NCBI GenBank assembly: GCA_937894065.1
Contig: CALCST010000030.1
Span: 1 to 64,000 of the forward strand
DNA from: an uncultured Parabacteroides sp.
Lineage (GTDB): Bacteria > Bacteroidota > Bacteroidia > Bacteroidales > Tannerellaceae
Direction: 5' to 3'
Length of the DNA: 64,000 nt
The notes under the pieces are model-generated. The model saw only the letters and a program-made list of their open reading frames with translations, had not been told where the DNA came from and made no database searches. This document shows, piece by piece, positions 9,624-17,337 of the stretch (position 1 is its first letter; the number at the start of each line of letters is the position of its first letter). The translations under genes were made by a program, and so were the position numbers.

Positions 9624-9770
9624 GTTGACAAGGCATTAGAGGCTAGTTGACGAGGCTACAGATACGAGTTGACAAGGTATCTAAGACAAGTTGACAAGGC
9701 TTCAGATACGAGTTTACAAGGTATCTGATATATATATAAATTAACAACCTTGTCCCCTCGTCCCCTTAGT
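9623..9770. repeat. Family A repeat with five 22-bp tandem units
   Basis: AGTT begins at 9623, 9645, 9667, 9689 and 9711, an exact 22-bp period. Each unit begins AGTTGAC[A/G]AGG (the fifth AGTTTACAAGG), and three units keep an AGATAC-like end. A reduced opposite arm, CCTTGTCCCCTCGTCCCCTT, follows at about 9748. The array starts on the last base of the phosphodiesterase stop codon (9621-9623) and fills the gap to the sulfatase gene. Confidence 0.85.
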
Positions 9771-9796
9771 ATAAACCTAATTTATCATTATATTAT

Positions 9797-11203
9797 ATGA
9801 ACCCAAAATTACTACTCACAACCGTCTGTCTTTACAGCGGACTGTCTGCCTTTGCCGCAGACTACACAAATATAATCCTTATAAACTTGGATGATGTCGG
9901 ATATGGAGATTTCTCTTGCAACGGAGCTTATGGTTATACAACCCCAAATATTGATGCACTTGCTTCTGAAGGAGTAAGATTCACGCATTTCCTTGCCGGA
10001 CAACCTATCAGTGGAGCGTCACGTGCCGGACTTCTCACTGGTTGCTATCCTAACAGAATAGGTTTTGCCGGAGCACCCGGACCGGATTCCAACTATGGTA
10101 TCCACAAAGATGAAATGACAATGGGTGAACTTCTGAAACAGAAAGGATATCAGACTGCCATATTCGGCAAATGGCATTTGGGCGATAAACATCAGTTTCT
10201 TCCGTTACAGAACGGATTTGATGAATACTATGGACTTCCGTATTCCAACGATATGTGGCCTAATCATCCTCAACAGGGTGAAGTCTTTAATTTCCCGGAT
10301 TTGCCGACAATAGACGGAAATGAGGTGGTTGGCTATAATACAGACCAGTCTCAGTTTACGACAGATTATACAACCCGTGCCGTTTCGTTCATCAAGAAGA
10401 ACAGTAAGAAACCGTTCTTTATTTATCTTGCCCACTCAATGCCTCACGTTCCTCTTGCCGTGTCGGACAAGTTCAAGGGCAAGAGCGAACAAGGTCTTTT
10501 CGGAGATGTAATGATGGAAATAGACTGGAGCGTAGGCCAGGTGATGAAAGCTTTGCGTGAAGAAGGCTTGGATGATAATACTTTGGTTGTTATCACATCC
10601 GACAACGGTCCGTGGGCAAACTATGGCAATCATGCCGGTTCAGCAGGCGGCTTGCGTGAGGCAAAGGCAACAACTTTCGACGGAGGAAACCGAATCCCGT
10701 GTATTATGTATTGGAAAGGTCACACCAAGCCGGGCACAATATGCAACAAGTTGGCATCTAATATTGACTTGTTCCCGACATTTGCCGAAATAACCGGAGC
10801 ACCGCTTCCTGAGAGAAAAATAGACGGTGTTAGTATCCTCTCGCTTATCGAAGGTCGTGAAGGTGCAAACCCGAGAGAATCATTCGTGTATTATTATAAC
10901 AAGAATGACCTTGAAGCTGTGACCGATGGCGAATTCAAATTAGTATTTCCTCATAAATATGTCACCTATGGCGCATACGAGCCTGGAAATGATGGTCAGC
11001 CAGGGAAACTTACAAATCTGGAAATAATGAAACCGGAGCTTTATGACTTGCGCCGTGATCCGGGCGAACGTTATAACGTCGTGGCACAATATCCTGAGCG
11101 TGTAGCTAAGCTAAAGAAAATCGCAGATGATATGCGTGAGGAGTTGGGAGATAATCTGACACGCAAGAAAGGCAAGGAGCGCCGTGAACCGGGATTATTG
11201 TGA
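9797..11203 (+). CDS. Secreted S1-family sulfatase (Ser-type)
   Basis: 468 aa with a signal peptide ending at SAFAADY. Metal-binding Asp32/Asp33 lie in NLDDVGYGD. The formylglycine motif S72-G-A-S-R76 (SGASRAGLLTG) uses serine, so it would need an anaerobic radical-SAM maturase (anSME), which is not in this window. The FGKWHLG motif and ITSDNGPWANYGNH are also present. S1 sulfatases hydrolyse sulfate esters on sugars. With GH110 and a second sulfatase nearby, a sulfated galactose or GlcNAc polymer is a plausible target, but the subfamily cannot be set by eye. Confidence 0.92.
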   Translation: MNPKLLLTTVCLYSGLSAFAADYTNIILINLDDVGYGDFSCNGAYGYTTPNIDALASEGVRFTHFLAGQPISGASRAGLLTGCYPNRIGFAGAPGPDSNYGIHKDEMTMGELLKQKGYQTAIFGKWHLGDKHQFLPLQNGFDEYYGLPYSNDMWPNHPQQGEVFNFPDLPTIDGNEVVGYNTDQSQFTTDYTTRAVSFIKKNSKKPFFIYLAHSMPHVPLAVSDKFKGKSEQGLFGDVMMEIDWSVGQVMKALREEGLDDNTLVVITSDNGPWANYGNHAGSAGGLREAKATTFDGGNRIPCIMYWKGHTKPGTICNKLASNIDLFPTFAEITGAPLPERKIDGVSILSLIEGREGANPRESFVYYYNKNDLEAVTDGEFKLVFPHKYVTYGAYEPGNDGQPGKLTNLEIMKPELYDLRRDPGERYNVVAQYPERVAKLKKIADDMREELGDNLTRKKGKERREPGLL

Positions 11204-11260
11204 TTATATTTGTCTGGAATATTTTTTTGTTGGATTATCCTTGATAAAAATTGTAGTTGA

Positions 11261-12148
11261 ATGAAAACCGTGTTCAATGTTAGTAAATGGTTTGTCTTAT
11301 TAAGCCTGTCAATGATAATTGATAATGCAAAGGCTCAGTCTGTTGCGGATAATATTATTGATAATATTGAGTCTGTTTCTGGCTTGGTTGCATATTGGGA
11401 TTTTTCTGGAGAAAAGGATTTTCTGGTTTCAAAAGGCAAAGGTGAATATCGGTTGAACAGCTCTCGAGATGAAGGTCCTGTAATAGTTAAAGAAGGTCCT
11501 TTGTCCGGAAATTCAATTTATTTTGATGGAACGGATTATTTATATATTCCATATAGTGAAACCGGAAAACTTAATGTGAAAACGAATGCTGTTACAGTTG
11601 TTGCTTGGGTGAAGTGGACTGGTGAGCAAACCGGGTTTGTTGCAGGAATGTGGAATGAATATAAGGATGGGGGAAAAAGGCAATATGGATTGTTTGTTTC
11701 ACTTCCTCATTATAATGGAAAAGACCAGGTTTGCGGTCATATTTCATATACCGGAAAACCTACACCTCCATTCCCGTATTCAATTGATTATTCAGCAAGT
11801 GAAGGAAAAATTCCTATGAATGAATGGTGCTGTATTGCTTTTACTTATGACGGAACATATATACGTTCTTATCTTAATGGAGTATTTGAAAAACGCGATG
11901 AAGAGCTCATCGAGCATACAAAAGGCTTTGACGGATATCCTGAAGGATTAAGGCAATGTAAGAATCCATATTATTTCCCTTATGGAATAGGTGATAATGG
12001 TTCCGATTTTACTGTTGGCGCTGTTCTCCTGAAAAATGGAATGGGAAACTTCTTTAAAGGGCAAATAGGTGGAATTGCTGTTTATGATAAGTCATTAAGT
12101 GATGACGATATGAGAAAAATAAGTAATCCATTTAATAAGGAAGATTAA
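11261..12148 (+). CDS. Secreted LamG/concanavalin-like protein
   Basis: 295 aa. A signal peptide (residues ~1-25, ending NAKAQ) is followed by one LamG-like jelly roll: LVAYWDFSG, NSIYFDGTDYLYIP, VTVVAWVKWTG, WCCIAFTYDG, RSYLNGV and a terminal GQIGGIAVYDKSLSDDD. These are typical strands of the Laminin_G_3 / concanavalin A-like superfamily. No catalytic domain is attached. It lies between the two sulfatase genes on the same strand. Inferred: binding of a glycan at the cell surface or in the periplasm. A ligand cannot be named. Confidence 0.8.
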   Translation: MKTVFNVSKWFVLLSLSMIIDNAKAQSVADNIIDNIESVSGLVAYWDFSGEKDFLVSKGKGEYRLNSSRDEGPVIVKEGPLSGNSIYFDGTDYLYIPYSETGKLNVKTNAVTVVAWVKWTGEQTGFVAGMWNEYKDGGKRQYGLFVSLPHYNGKDQVCGHISYTGKPTPPFPYSIDYSASEGKIPMNEWCCIAFTYDGTYIRSYLNGVFEKRDEELIEHTKGFDGYPEGLRQCKNPYYFPYGIGDNGSDFTVGAVLLKNGMGNFFKGQIGGIAVYDKSLSDDDMRKISNPFNKED

Positions 12149-12187
12149 GTTATTAAATTGGATAATAATTAAACAGAATTATTATTT

Positions 12188-13747
12188 ATGCAACGACGAA
12201 CATTTATAAAATCCTCAATATTGATGGGATTTGGCTCTTCCGCACATTCCCTGAATGCAAATACTGAAGAATCCGTCAATGTCGGATTGAAAGAAAATTC
12301 CGGCAGCGATGTCAAGCCGCATATTATTTTCATAATGACAGACCAGCATCGTGGAGATGCATTGGGATGTATGGGAAACAAGGCTGTAATATCTCCGAAT
12401 TTGGATAATCTTGCCAAAGAAGGAACAATTTTCCTTAATGGATATACTTCTTCCCCCAGCAGTACACCTGCACGCGCCGGTCTGCTGACTGGAATGTCGC
12501 CATGGCATCACGGAATGCTTGGTTATGGCCGTGTTGCAGAAACATATAAATATGAGATGCCGCGCATTTTGCGAAACTTGGGATATTACACTATGGGTAT
12601 AGGCAAAATGCACTGGGCTCCACAGAACAATCTGCACGGATTTCATGCAACTTTGCTTGACGAGAGCGGACGAGTGGAGTCAAAAGATTTCATCAGCGAT
12701 TATCGCAAATGGTTCCAGACTCAGGCGCCGGGCGAGAATCCGGACAAGACCGGTATAGGGTGGAACGACCACGGAGCTGCAACTTATCAGTTAGACGAAC
12801 GTTTGCATCCTACCACTTGGACAGGACAGACTGCTTGCGAGGTGATACGAAATTATAATTCCGACAAACCTCTTTTCCTGAAAGTATCGTTTGCCCGCCC
12901 TCATAGTCCTTACGATCCTCCAAAGAGATATTTGGATATGTATGACGGGGTGGATATCCCAAAGCCGGACAAAGGCGACTGGTGCGGACAATATTCCGAA
13001 CTGAAGAATCCAAAAGATGTATCAACAGACGCAGCCTTCGGAAATTTCGGCGACGACTATGCCTGCAATTCCCGTAAACATTATTATGCTAATATCACAT
13101 TTGTTGACGACCAGATAGGAGAGATAATAAAAACTCTCAAGGAAAAAGGAATGTATGACAATGCCCTGATATGCTTCACTGCCGACCACGGCGATATGAT
13201 GGGCGACCATTATCACTGGCGAAAAACATATCCGTACGAAGGTTCTGTTCGTATTCCGTATATAGTGAAATGGCCAAAGTCATTGAAAAAAGAGGTGCCG
13301 GACGGTTCAATACTTGAACAGCCTGTCGAGCTGCGTGATTTCCTGCCCACATTCATCGATATTGCCGGAGGAAGCGTTCCGCCAGATATGGACGGACGTT
13401 CATTGCTCGCACTCGTTGAAGACAAGAAGCCGCAGTGGAGAAAGTATATAGATATGGAGCATGCCACATGCTATAGCGAAGATAATTACTGGTGTGCCCT
13501 CACCGACGGAAAGATGAAATATGTATGGAATTTGCATAACGGTTCAGAACAGTTGTTTGATTTGCGTAACGACCGCAGCGAGAAACACAATTGTATCAAT
13601 GATTCAGCTTATTCTTCCGTTCGCCGTGAAATGTATCAGGCAATGGTGGAACACTTGAAGGAACGCGGCGAGAGTTTCGTGTCAAATGGAAAACTGATGA
13701 CTCTGGATAAGACGATGCTTTATAGTCCGAATTATCCGGGGAAATAA
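12188..13747 (+). CDS. Secreted S1-family sulfatase (Ser-type, STPAR motif)
   Basis: 519 aa. The N-terminus MQRRTFIKSSILMGFG carries a twin-arginine-like signal. Metal-site Asp and the IFIMTDQHRGDALGCMG segment are followed by the formylglycine motif S92-T-P-A-R96 and GLLTG. GKMHWAP, FTADHGDMMGDH and WRKTYPYEG are further S1 hallmarks. It differs from the sulfatase at 9797 in motif type and N-terminus, so the two probably attack different sulfate positions. It is followed by a 56 bp gap with a small TTATCA/TGATAA palindrome before the acyltransferase gene. No maturase gene is nearby. Confidence 0.92.
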   Translation: MQRRTFIKSSILMGFGSSAHSLNANTEESVNVGLKENSGSDVKPHIIFIMTDQHRGDALGCMGNKAVISPNLDNLAKEGTIFLNGYTSSPSSTPARAGLLTGMSPWHHGMLGYGRVAETYKYEMPRILRNLGYYTMGIGKMHWAPQNNLHGFHATLLDESGRVESKDFISDYRKWFQTQAPGENPDKTGIGWNDHGAATYQLDERLHPTTWTGQTACEVIRNYNSDKPLFLKVSFARPHSPYDPPKRYLDMYDGVDIPKPDKGDWCGQYSELKNPKDVSTDAAFGNFGDDYACNSRKHYYANITFVDDQIGEIIKTLKEKGMYDNALICFTADHGDMMGDHYHWRKTYPYEGSVRIPYIVKWPKSLKKEVPDGSILEQPVELRDFLPTFIDIAGGSVPPDMDGRSLLALVEDKKPQWRKYIDMEHATCYSEDNYWCALTDGKMKYVWNLHNGSEQLFDLRNDRSEKHNCINDSAYSSVRREMYQAMVEHLKERGESFVSNGKLMTLDKTMLYSPNYPGK

Positions 13748-13803
13748 TAAGTTCAATTTCAACTTTAAGGTTAAGTAATTATCAAACGTGATAAACAAAT
13801 ATT

Positions 13804-14943
13804 ATGGAATATACAATAACAAACTCTAAAGATAGAATAGTCTGGCTTGACGTTGTAAGACTGATAGCTATTTTATTGGTAATAGCCTGCCACTGCACAG
13901 ACCCATTTAATGCCTCGCCTGAAGCCAGGGCAAATCCTGAGATAAATTTCTGGGGTTCGGCTTATGGCTCAATGTTGAGGCCTTGCGTGCCGTTGTTTGT
14001 CATGATGACGGGTTTTCTGCTCCTTCCGGTAAGGCAGGAAGCTTCGGCATTTTACAGGAAAAGGATTCCGAGAGTGCTGTTTCCGTTTCTGGTGTGGTCG
14101 ATATTGTTTGACCTTTCCCCTTGGTTTATACAGTTTGTTGGTGGTTCAAAGGAGCTTGTAGTACAGTTTTTCCCTTGGGAACCAAATCCTTCGGCATCGC
14201 TTGCAGACGCACTGATGACGATAGCTATGATACCGATTAATTTCACTGTGTATGCAACACCAATGTGGTATATATATACATTGATAGGTTTGTATCTTTA
14301 TATGCCTGTGTTTTCTGCTTGGGTTGAGAAGGCTTCGGATAAGGCAAAATTGTGGTTCCTTGGAGTTTGGGCAGTCAGTCTGTTTATTCCTTATCTGATG
14401 GTTTTTGTATCTCAATATTTGTTTGGTACTTGTTCGTGGAACTCATTTGGACTGTTCTATTATTTTGCAGGTTTCAATGGCTATTTACTTTTGGGACACT
14501 ATCTTGGCAGGATTGAAAAGCCATCTTTTGCTAAGGTGGTTTTTTGGGGAATACCATTGTTTGTTGTCGGATATTTGATTACATACTTCGGCTTCCGTTA
14601 TATGACTTCCGATCCGAATGTGAGTCTGGAAGGTATGGAGCTTTTCTTTACATATTGCTCTCCTAATGTGGTGATGATGACAATACCTGTGTTCCTTATA
14701 GCCAGATATGCGAAAGTAGGTTCGGAGAAACTTCGCTTGGCGTTGGCAAATCTTACGAAATGCGGTTTTGGAATCTATTGCGTGCATTATTTCTTTATTG
14801 GTCCGTGCTATGTGTTCACGCTTTGGCTTGGTGTGCCAATTCCGGTTGTTGTTCCAGTTTCTGCCTTGTTTACATTTGCTTGTTCATGGACATTTGTTTA
14901 TTTTGTGAGCAAATTGCCGGGAGCAAAGTATATAATAGGTTGA
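13804..14943 (+). CDS. Integral membrane acyltransferase 3 family protein
   Basis: 379 aa. It opens with RIVWLDVVRLIAILLVIACH, the acyltransferase-3 (OafA/OatA-like) start with the conserved His in the first membrane helix, and has about ten hydrophobic segments. The family transfers acetyl or other acyl groups to extracytoplasmic sugars. There is no periplasmic SGNH domain. It follows the glycan-degrading genes, so it may acylate a surface polysaccharide or be unrelated to them. The stop TGA (14941-14943) lies inside a family A repeat fragment. Confidence 0.85.
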   Translation: MEYTITNSKDRIVWLDVVRLIAILLVIACHCTDPFNASPEARANPEINFWGSAYGSMLRPCVPLFVMMTGFLLLPVRQEASAFYRKRIPRVLFPFLVWSILFDLSPWFIQFVGGSKELVVQFFPWEPNPSASLADALMTIAMIPINFTVYATPMWYIYTLIGLYLYMPVFSAWVEKASDKAKLWFLGVWAVSLFIPYLMVFVSQYLFGTCSWNSFGLFYYFAGFNGYLLLGHYLGRIEKPSFAKVVFWGIPLFVVGYLITYFGFRYMTSDPNVSLEGMELFFTYCSPNVVMMTIPVFLIARYAKVGSEKLRLALANLTKCGFGIYCVHYFFIGPCYVFTLWLGVPIPVVVPVSALFTFACSWTFVYFVSKLPGAKYIIG

Positions 14944-14965
14944 CAAGGCTTGTGAAACTTAAACA
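14939..14965. repeat. Family A repeat fragment across the acyltransferase stop codon
   Basis: GTTGACAAGGCTTGTGAAAC begins at 14939, so the acyltransferase stop codon TGA is read from inside the repeat core. It is a short fragment without arms. Confidence 0.55.
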
Positions 14966-14973
14966 ATATAAAT

Positions 14974-15516
14974 ATGAAATACTTTATAATATCAGATATA
15001 CATGGTTCGGCTTTGACGTTGAAAAAAGCTTTGGAGCAGTTTAAGGCTATGGAATGTGAATTCCTTGTTATTATGGGAGATATTCTGAACTATGGCCCTC
15101 GTAATTCTATTCCTGAAGGCCTTAATCCAAAGGTAGTTGTGGAAATGCTTAATCCTCTTGCCGGAAGGATTATAGCCGTTCGTGGAAACTGTGATGCCGA
15201 GGTGGACCAGATGCTTCTTGATTTCCCTTGTATGGCAGATTATGCACTTGTAGTTGATAACGGTAAGAAATTGTTTTTCACTCATGGACATATTTATAAT
15301 GAAGAGAACATGCCAAAAGGAGATTGGAACGTTATGTTTTATGGTCATACTCATTTGTGGAAACTGGAGAATGGTGACGGAATGATTATATGTAATTCTG
15401 GTTCCATCACTTTCCCTAAACAAGGCAATTTGCCGACATTCGTTGTGTATGATTCAGGAGTGATAAGTGTGTATTCGCTTGATGGGGAATTATTAGAAAG
15501 GATTGAGGTGAGGTAG
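14974..15516 (+). CDS. yfcE: YfcE-type metallophosphoesterase
   Basis: 180 aa. Calcineurin-like motifs are in order: ISDIHGS (residues ~6-12), GDILNYGPRN, VRGNCDAEVD, FFTHGH and YGHTH. Length and motif order match the YfcE/MJ0936 family, cytosolic metal-dependent phosphodiesterases whose natural substrate is not settled. It starts 30 bp after the acyltransferase gene and may be co-transcribed with it. The following gap before gdhA contains that gene's own promoter. Confidence 0.85.
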   Translation: MKYFIISDIHGSALTLKKALEQFKAMECEFLVIMGDILNYGPRNSIPEGLNPKVVVEMLNPLAGRIIAVRGNCDAEVDQMLLDFPCMADYALVVDNGKKLFFTHGHIYNEENMPKGDWNVMFYGHTHLWKLENGDGMIICNSGSITFPKQGNLPTFVVYDSGVISVYSLDGELLERIEVR

Positions 15517-15622
15517 ATGTTATTTTAACCCCTATTTTATTGTATCAATAACTATGTTCAATAACATATAATTTTACTATCAAAAAGTAAGCAAAATATA
15601 GTGCTTGTTTGGGGTAAACCTG

Positions 15623-15630
15623 TATATTTG
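15623..15630 (+). promoter_or_regulatory. Bacteroides-type -7 element for gdhA
   Basis: TATATTTG matches the TAnnTTTG -7 consensus. It lies about 33 bases before the ATG at 15664, which argues against translation starting at 15601. The -33 TTTG is poorly conserved at the expected spacing. Confidence 0.6.
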
Positions 15631-15663
15631 CAAACAGAATGTTATCCTTTAAATATATTGCGT

Positions 15664-16998
15664 ATGAAAACTGAAGCTATATTGGCTGCTTTGGAAGCTA
15701 AGCATCCGGGTGAAAAAGAGTATTTGCAAGCAGTAAAAGAAGTGCTTATTTCAATTGAAGATGTATATAATCAGCATCCTGAATTTGAAAAGGCAAAAAT
15801 CATAGAAAGACTCGTTGAGCCGGAAAGAATTTTTACATTCCGTGTTCCATGGGTTGACGATAAAGGTGAAATCCAGGTGAACCTTGGTTATCGTGTTCAG
15901 TTCAATAATGCAATCGGCCCGTATAAAGGCGGTATCCGTTTCCATCCTTCAGTAAATTTGTCTATCCTTAAGTTCTTGGGCTTTGAGCAGACATTCAAGA
16001 ATGCACTTACAACATTGCCTATGGGCGGTGCAAAAGGTGGTTCAGACTTTGCTCCTCGCGGAAAGAGCGACGCTGAAATCATGCGTTTCTGCCAGGCATT
16101 TATCCTTGAATTATGGCGTAATATAGGTCCTGACACAGATGTTCCTGCCGGCGATATAGGCGTTGGTGGCCGTGAAGTTGGTTATATGTATGGTATGTAC
16201 AAGAAACTGGCTCGTGAAAACACAGGTACATTCACAGGCAAAGGCATGGAATTCGGTGGTTCAATCCTTCGTCCGGAAGCAACTGGTTTCGGAGCTTTGT
16301 ATTTTGTTCACCAGATGTTGGATACTCACGGAATTGATATCAAAGGTAAGACTGTGGCTATTTCCGGTTTCGGTAATGTGGCTTGGGGTGCAGCTCTTAA
16401 GGCTACAGAATTAGGTGCTAAGGTTGTTACTATCTCAGGTCCTGACGGATATGTATATGATCCTGACGGAATCTCTGGAGAAAAGATTGAATATATGCTT
16501 GAATTGCGTAATTCAGGAAATGATATTGTTGCTCCTTATGCAGACGAATATCCAAGTGCAACATTCTATCCTGGCAAGAAACCTTGGGAACAGAAAGTTG
16601 ATATTGCTCTTCCTTGTGCAACTCAGAATGAGCTTGATGCAAACGACGCTCGTCAGCTTATCGACAACAAGACTCTTTGCGTAGCAGAAGTGTCAAATAT
16701 GGGATGTACAGCTGAAGCAGTAGATTTGTTCTTGGAAAACAAAGTATTGTTCGCTCCTGGCAAAGCTGTTAATGCCGGTGGTGTTGCAACTTCTGGTTTG
16801 GAAATGACTCAGAACGCAATGCATATTTCTTGGACAGCTGCTGAAGTTGACGCTAAGTTGCATCAGATTATGAGTGATATCCATGATCAGTGTGTAGCTC
16901 ACGGAAAAGACGGCGAATATATTAATTATGTTAAAGGTGCCAATATTGCTGGTTTCATGAAAGTGGCTAGAGCAATGATGGCTCAAGGAATCGTTTAA
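15664..16998 (+). CDS. gdhA: Glutamate dehydrogenase (hexameric, NADP-type)
   Basis: 444 aa from the ATG at 15664; upstream codons in the same frame overlap the -7 promoter element and are excluded. Conserved stretches are GPYKGGIRFHP, the PMGGAKGGSDF active-site segment with catalytic lysines, DVPAGDIGVGGREVGYM, and a C-terminal Rossmann fold (ISGFGNVAWGAA). Length and motifs fit class I GdhA, which makes glutamate from 2-oxoglutarate and ammonium. In Bacteroides this is a main ammonium-assimilation route. A strong terminator follows at 17084. Confidence 0.96.
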   Translation: MKTEAILAALEAKHPGEKEYLQAVKEVLISIEDVYNQHPEFEKAKIIERLVEPERIFTFRVPWVDDKGEIQVNLGYRVQFNNAIGPYKGGIRFHPSVNLSILKFLGFEQTFKNALTTLPMGGAKGGSDFAPRGKSDAEIMRFCQAFILELWRNIGPDTDVPAGDIGVGGREVGYMYGMYKKLARENTGTFTGKGMEFGGSILRPEATGFGALYFVHQMLDTHGIDIKGKTVAISGFGNVAWGAALKATELGAKVVTISGPDGYVYDPDGISGEKIEYMLELRNSGNDIVAPYADEYPSATFYPGKKPWEQKVDIALPCATQNELDANDARQLIDNKTLCVAEVSNMGCTAEAVDLFLENKVLFAPGKAVNAGGVATSGLEMTQNAMHISWTAAEVDAKLHQIMSDIHDQCVAHGKDGEYINYVKGANIAGFMKVARAMMAQGIV

Positions 16999-17083
16999 TT
17001 TGCGAATCGACCTGGAAGCAGGATTGCAAGTATAGAATACATATTCTTGTCAACTTGTTTTCTTGTCAACAGATAACTTATAT

Positions 17084-17118
17084 AAGGCTGTATCGGATTT
17101 ATTTTCCGATACAGCCTT
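17084..17118 (+). terminator. Terminator after gdhA
   Basis: A perfect 14-bp stem, AAGGCTGTATCGGA paired with TCCGATACAGCCTT, has a 7-base loop. It sits 85 bases after the gdhA stop. There is no long T-run, as is common in this phylum. Confidence 0.85.
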
Positions 17119-17285
17119 TAGTCATTTATATGATAAGTAGCCAAGGTTTTCTTATAATTTAGAATATATAAGCGATAGCAGTTTTTCTCTTGTATGCTTG
17201 TTCCTGAAACCTTATCAACTTTAAAGTTGAGCATGCAAAACTTAAATAAATGTCCTTTCAAATATCGTTTTTACTTTAAAAATGT

Positions 17286-17293
17286 TACTTTTG
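17286..17293 (+). promoter_or_regulatory. Bacteroides-type -7 element for maeB
   Basis: TACTTTTG matches TAnnTTTG 44 bases before the maeB ATG. The upstream T-rich stretch (near 17268) is the likely -33 region but lacks an exact TTTG. Confidence 0.6.
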
Positions 17294-17337
17294 CGGAGTG
17301 TTGAAATGAAATATGATTAACTAAACATAATAAAGAA

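Larger units (their letters stand above)
16999..17337. other. gdhA-maeB intergenic region
   Basis: This 339-bp gap holds no gene. It contains a family A fragment (TTGTCAAC at 17047 and again at 17063), the gdhA terminator, a right-arm-like fragment near 17215-17248 (ATCAACTTTAAAGTTGAG then AAAACTTAAATAA), and the maeB promoter. Confidence 0.7.

Noticed and set aside
9623..9770. Possible CRISPR array in the 22-bp tandem repeat
   Set aside because: The units are contiguous with no spacers, no cas genes are near, and the same unit recurs as part of palindromes elsewhere.
15601..15663. Upstream extension of gdhA
   Set aside because: The extra 21 residues would be translated from a segment holding the -7 promoter element, and family N-termini begin at the 15664 Met.
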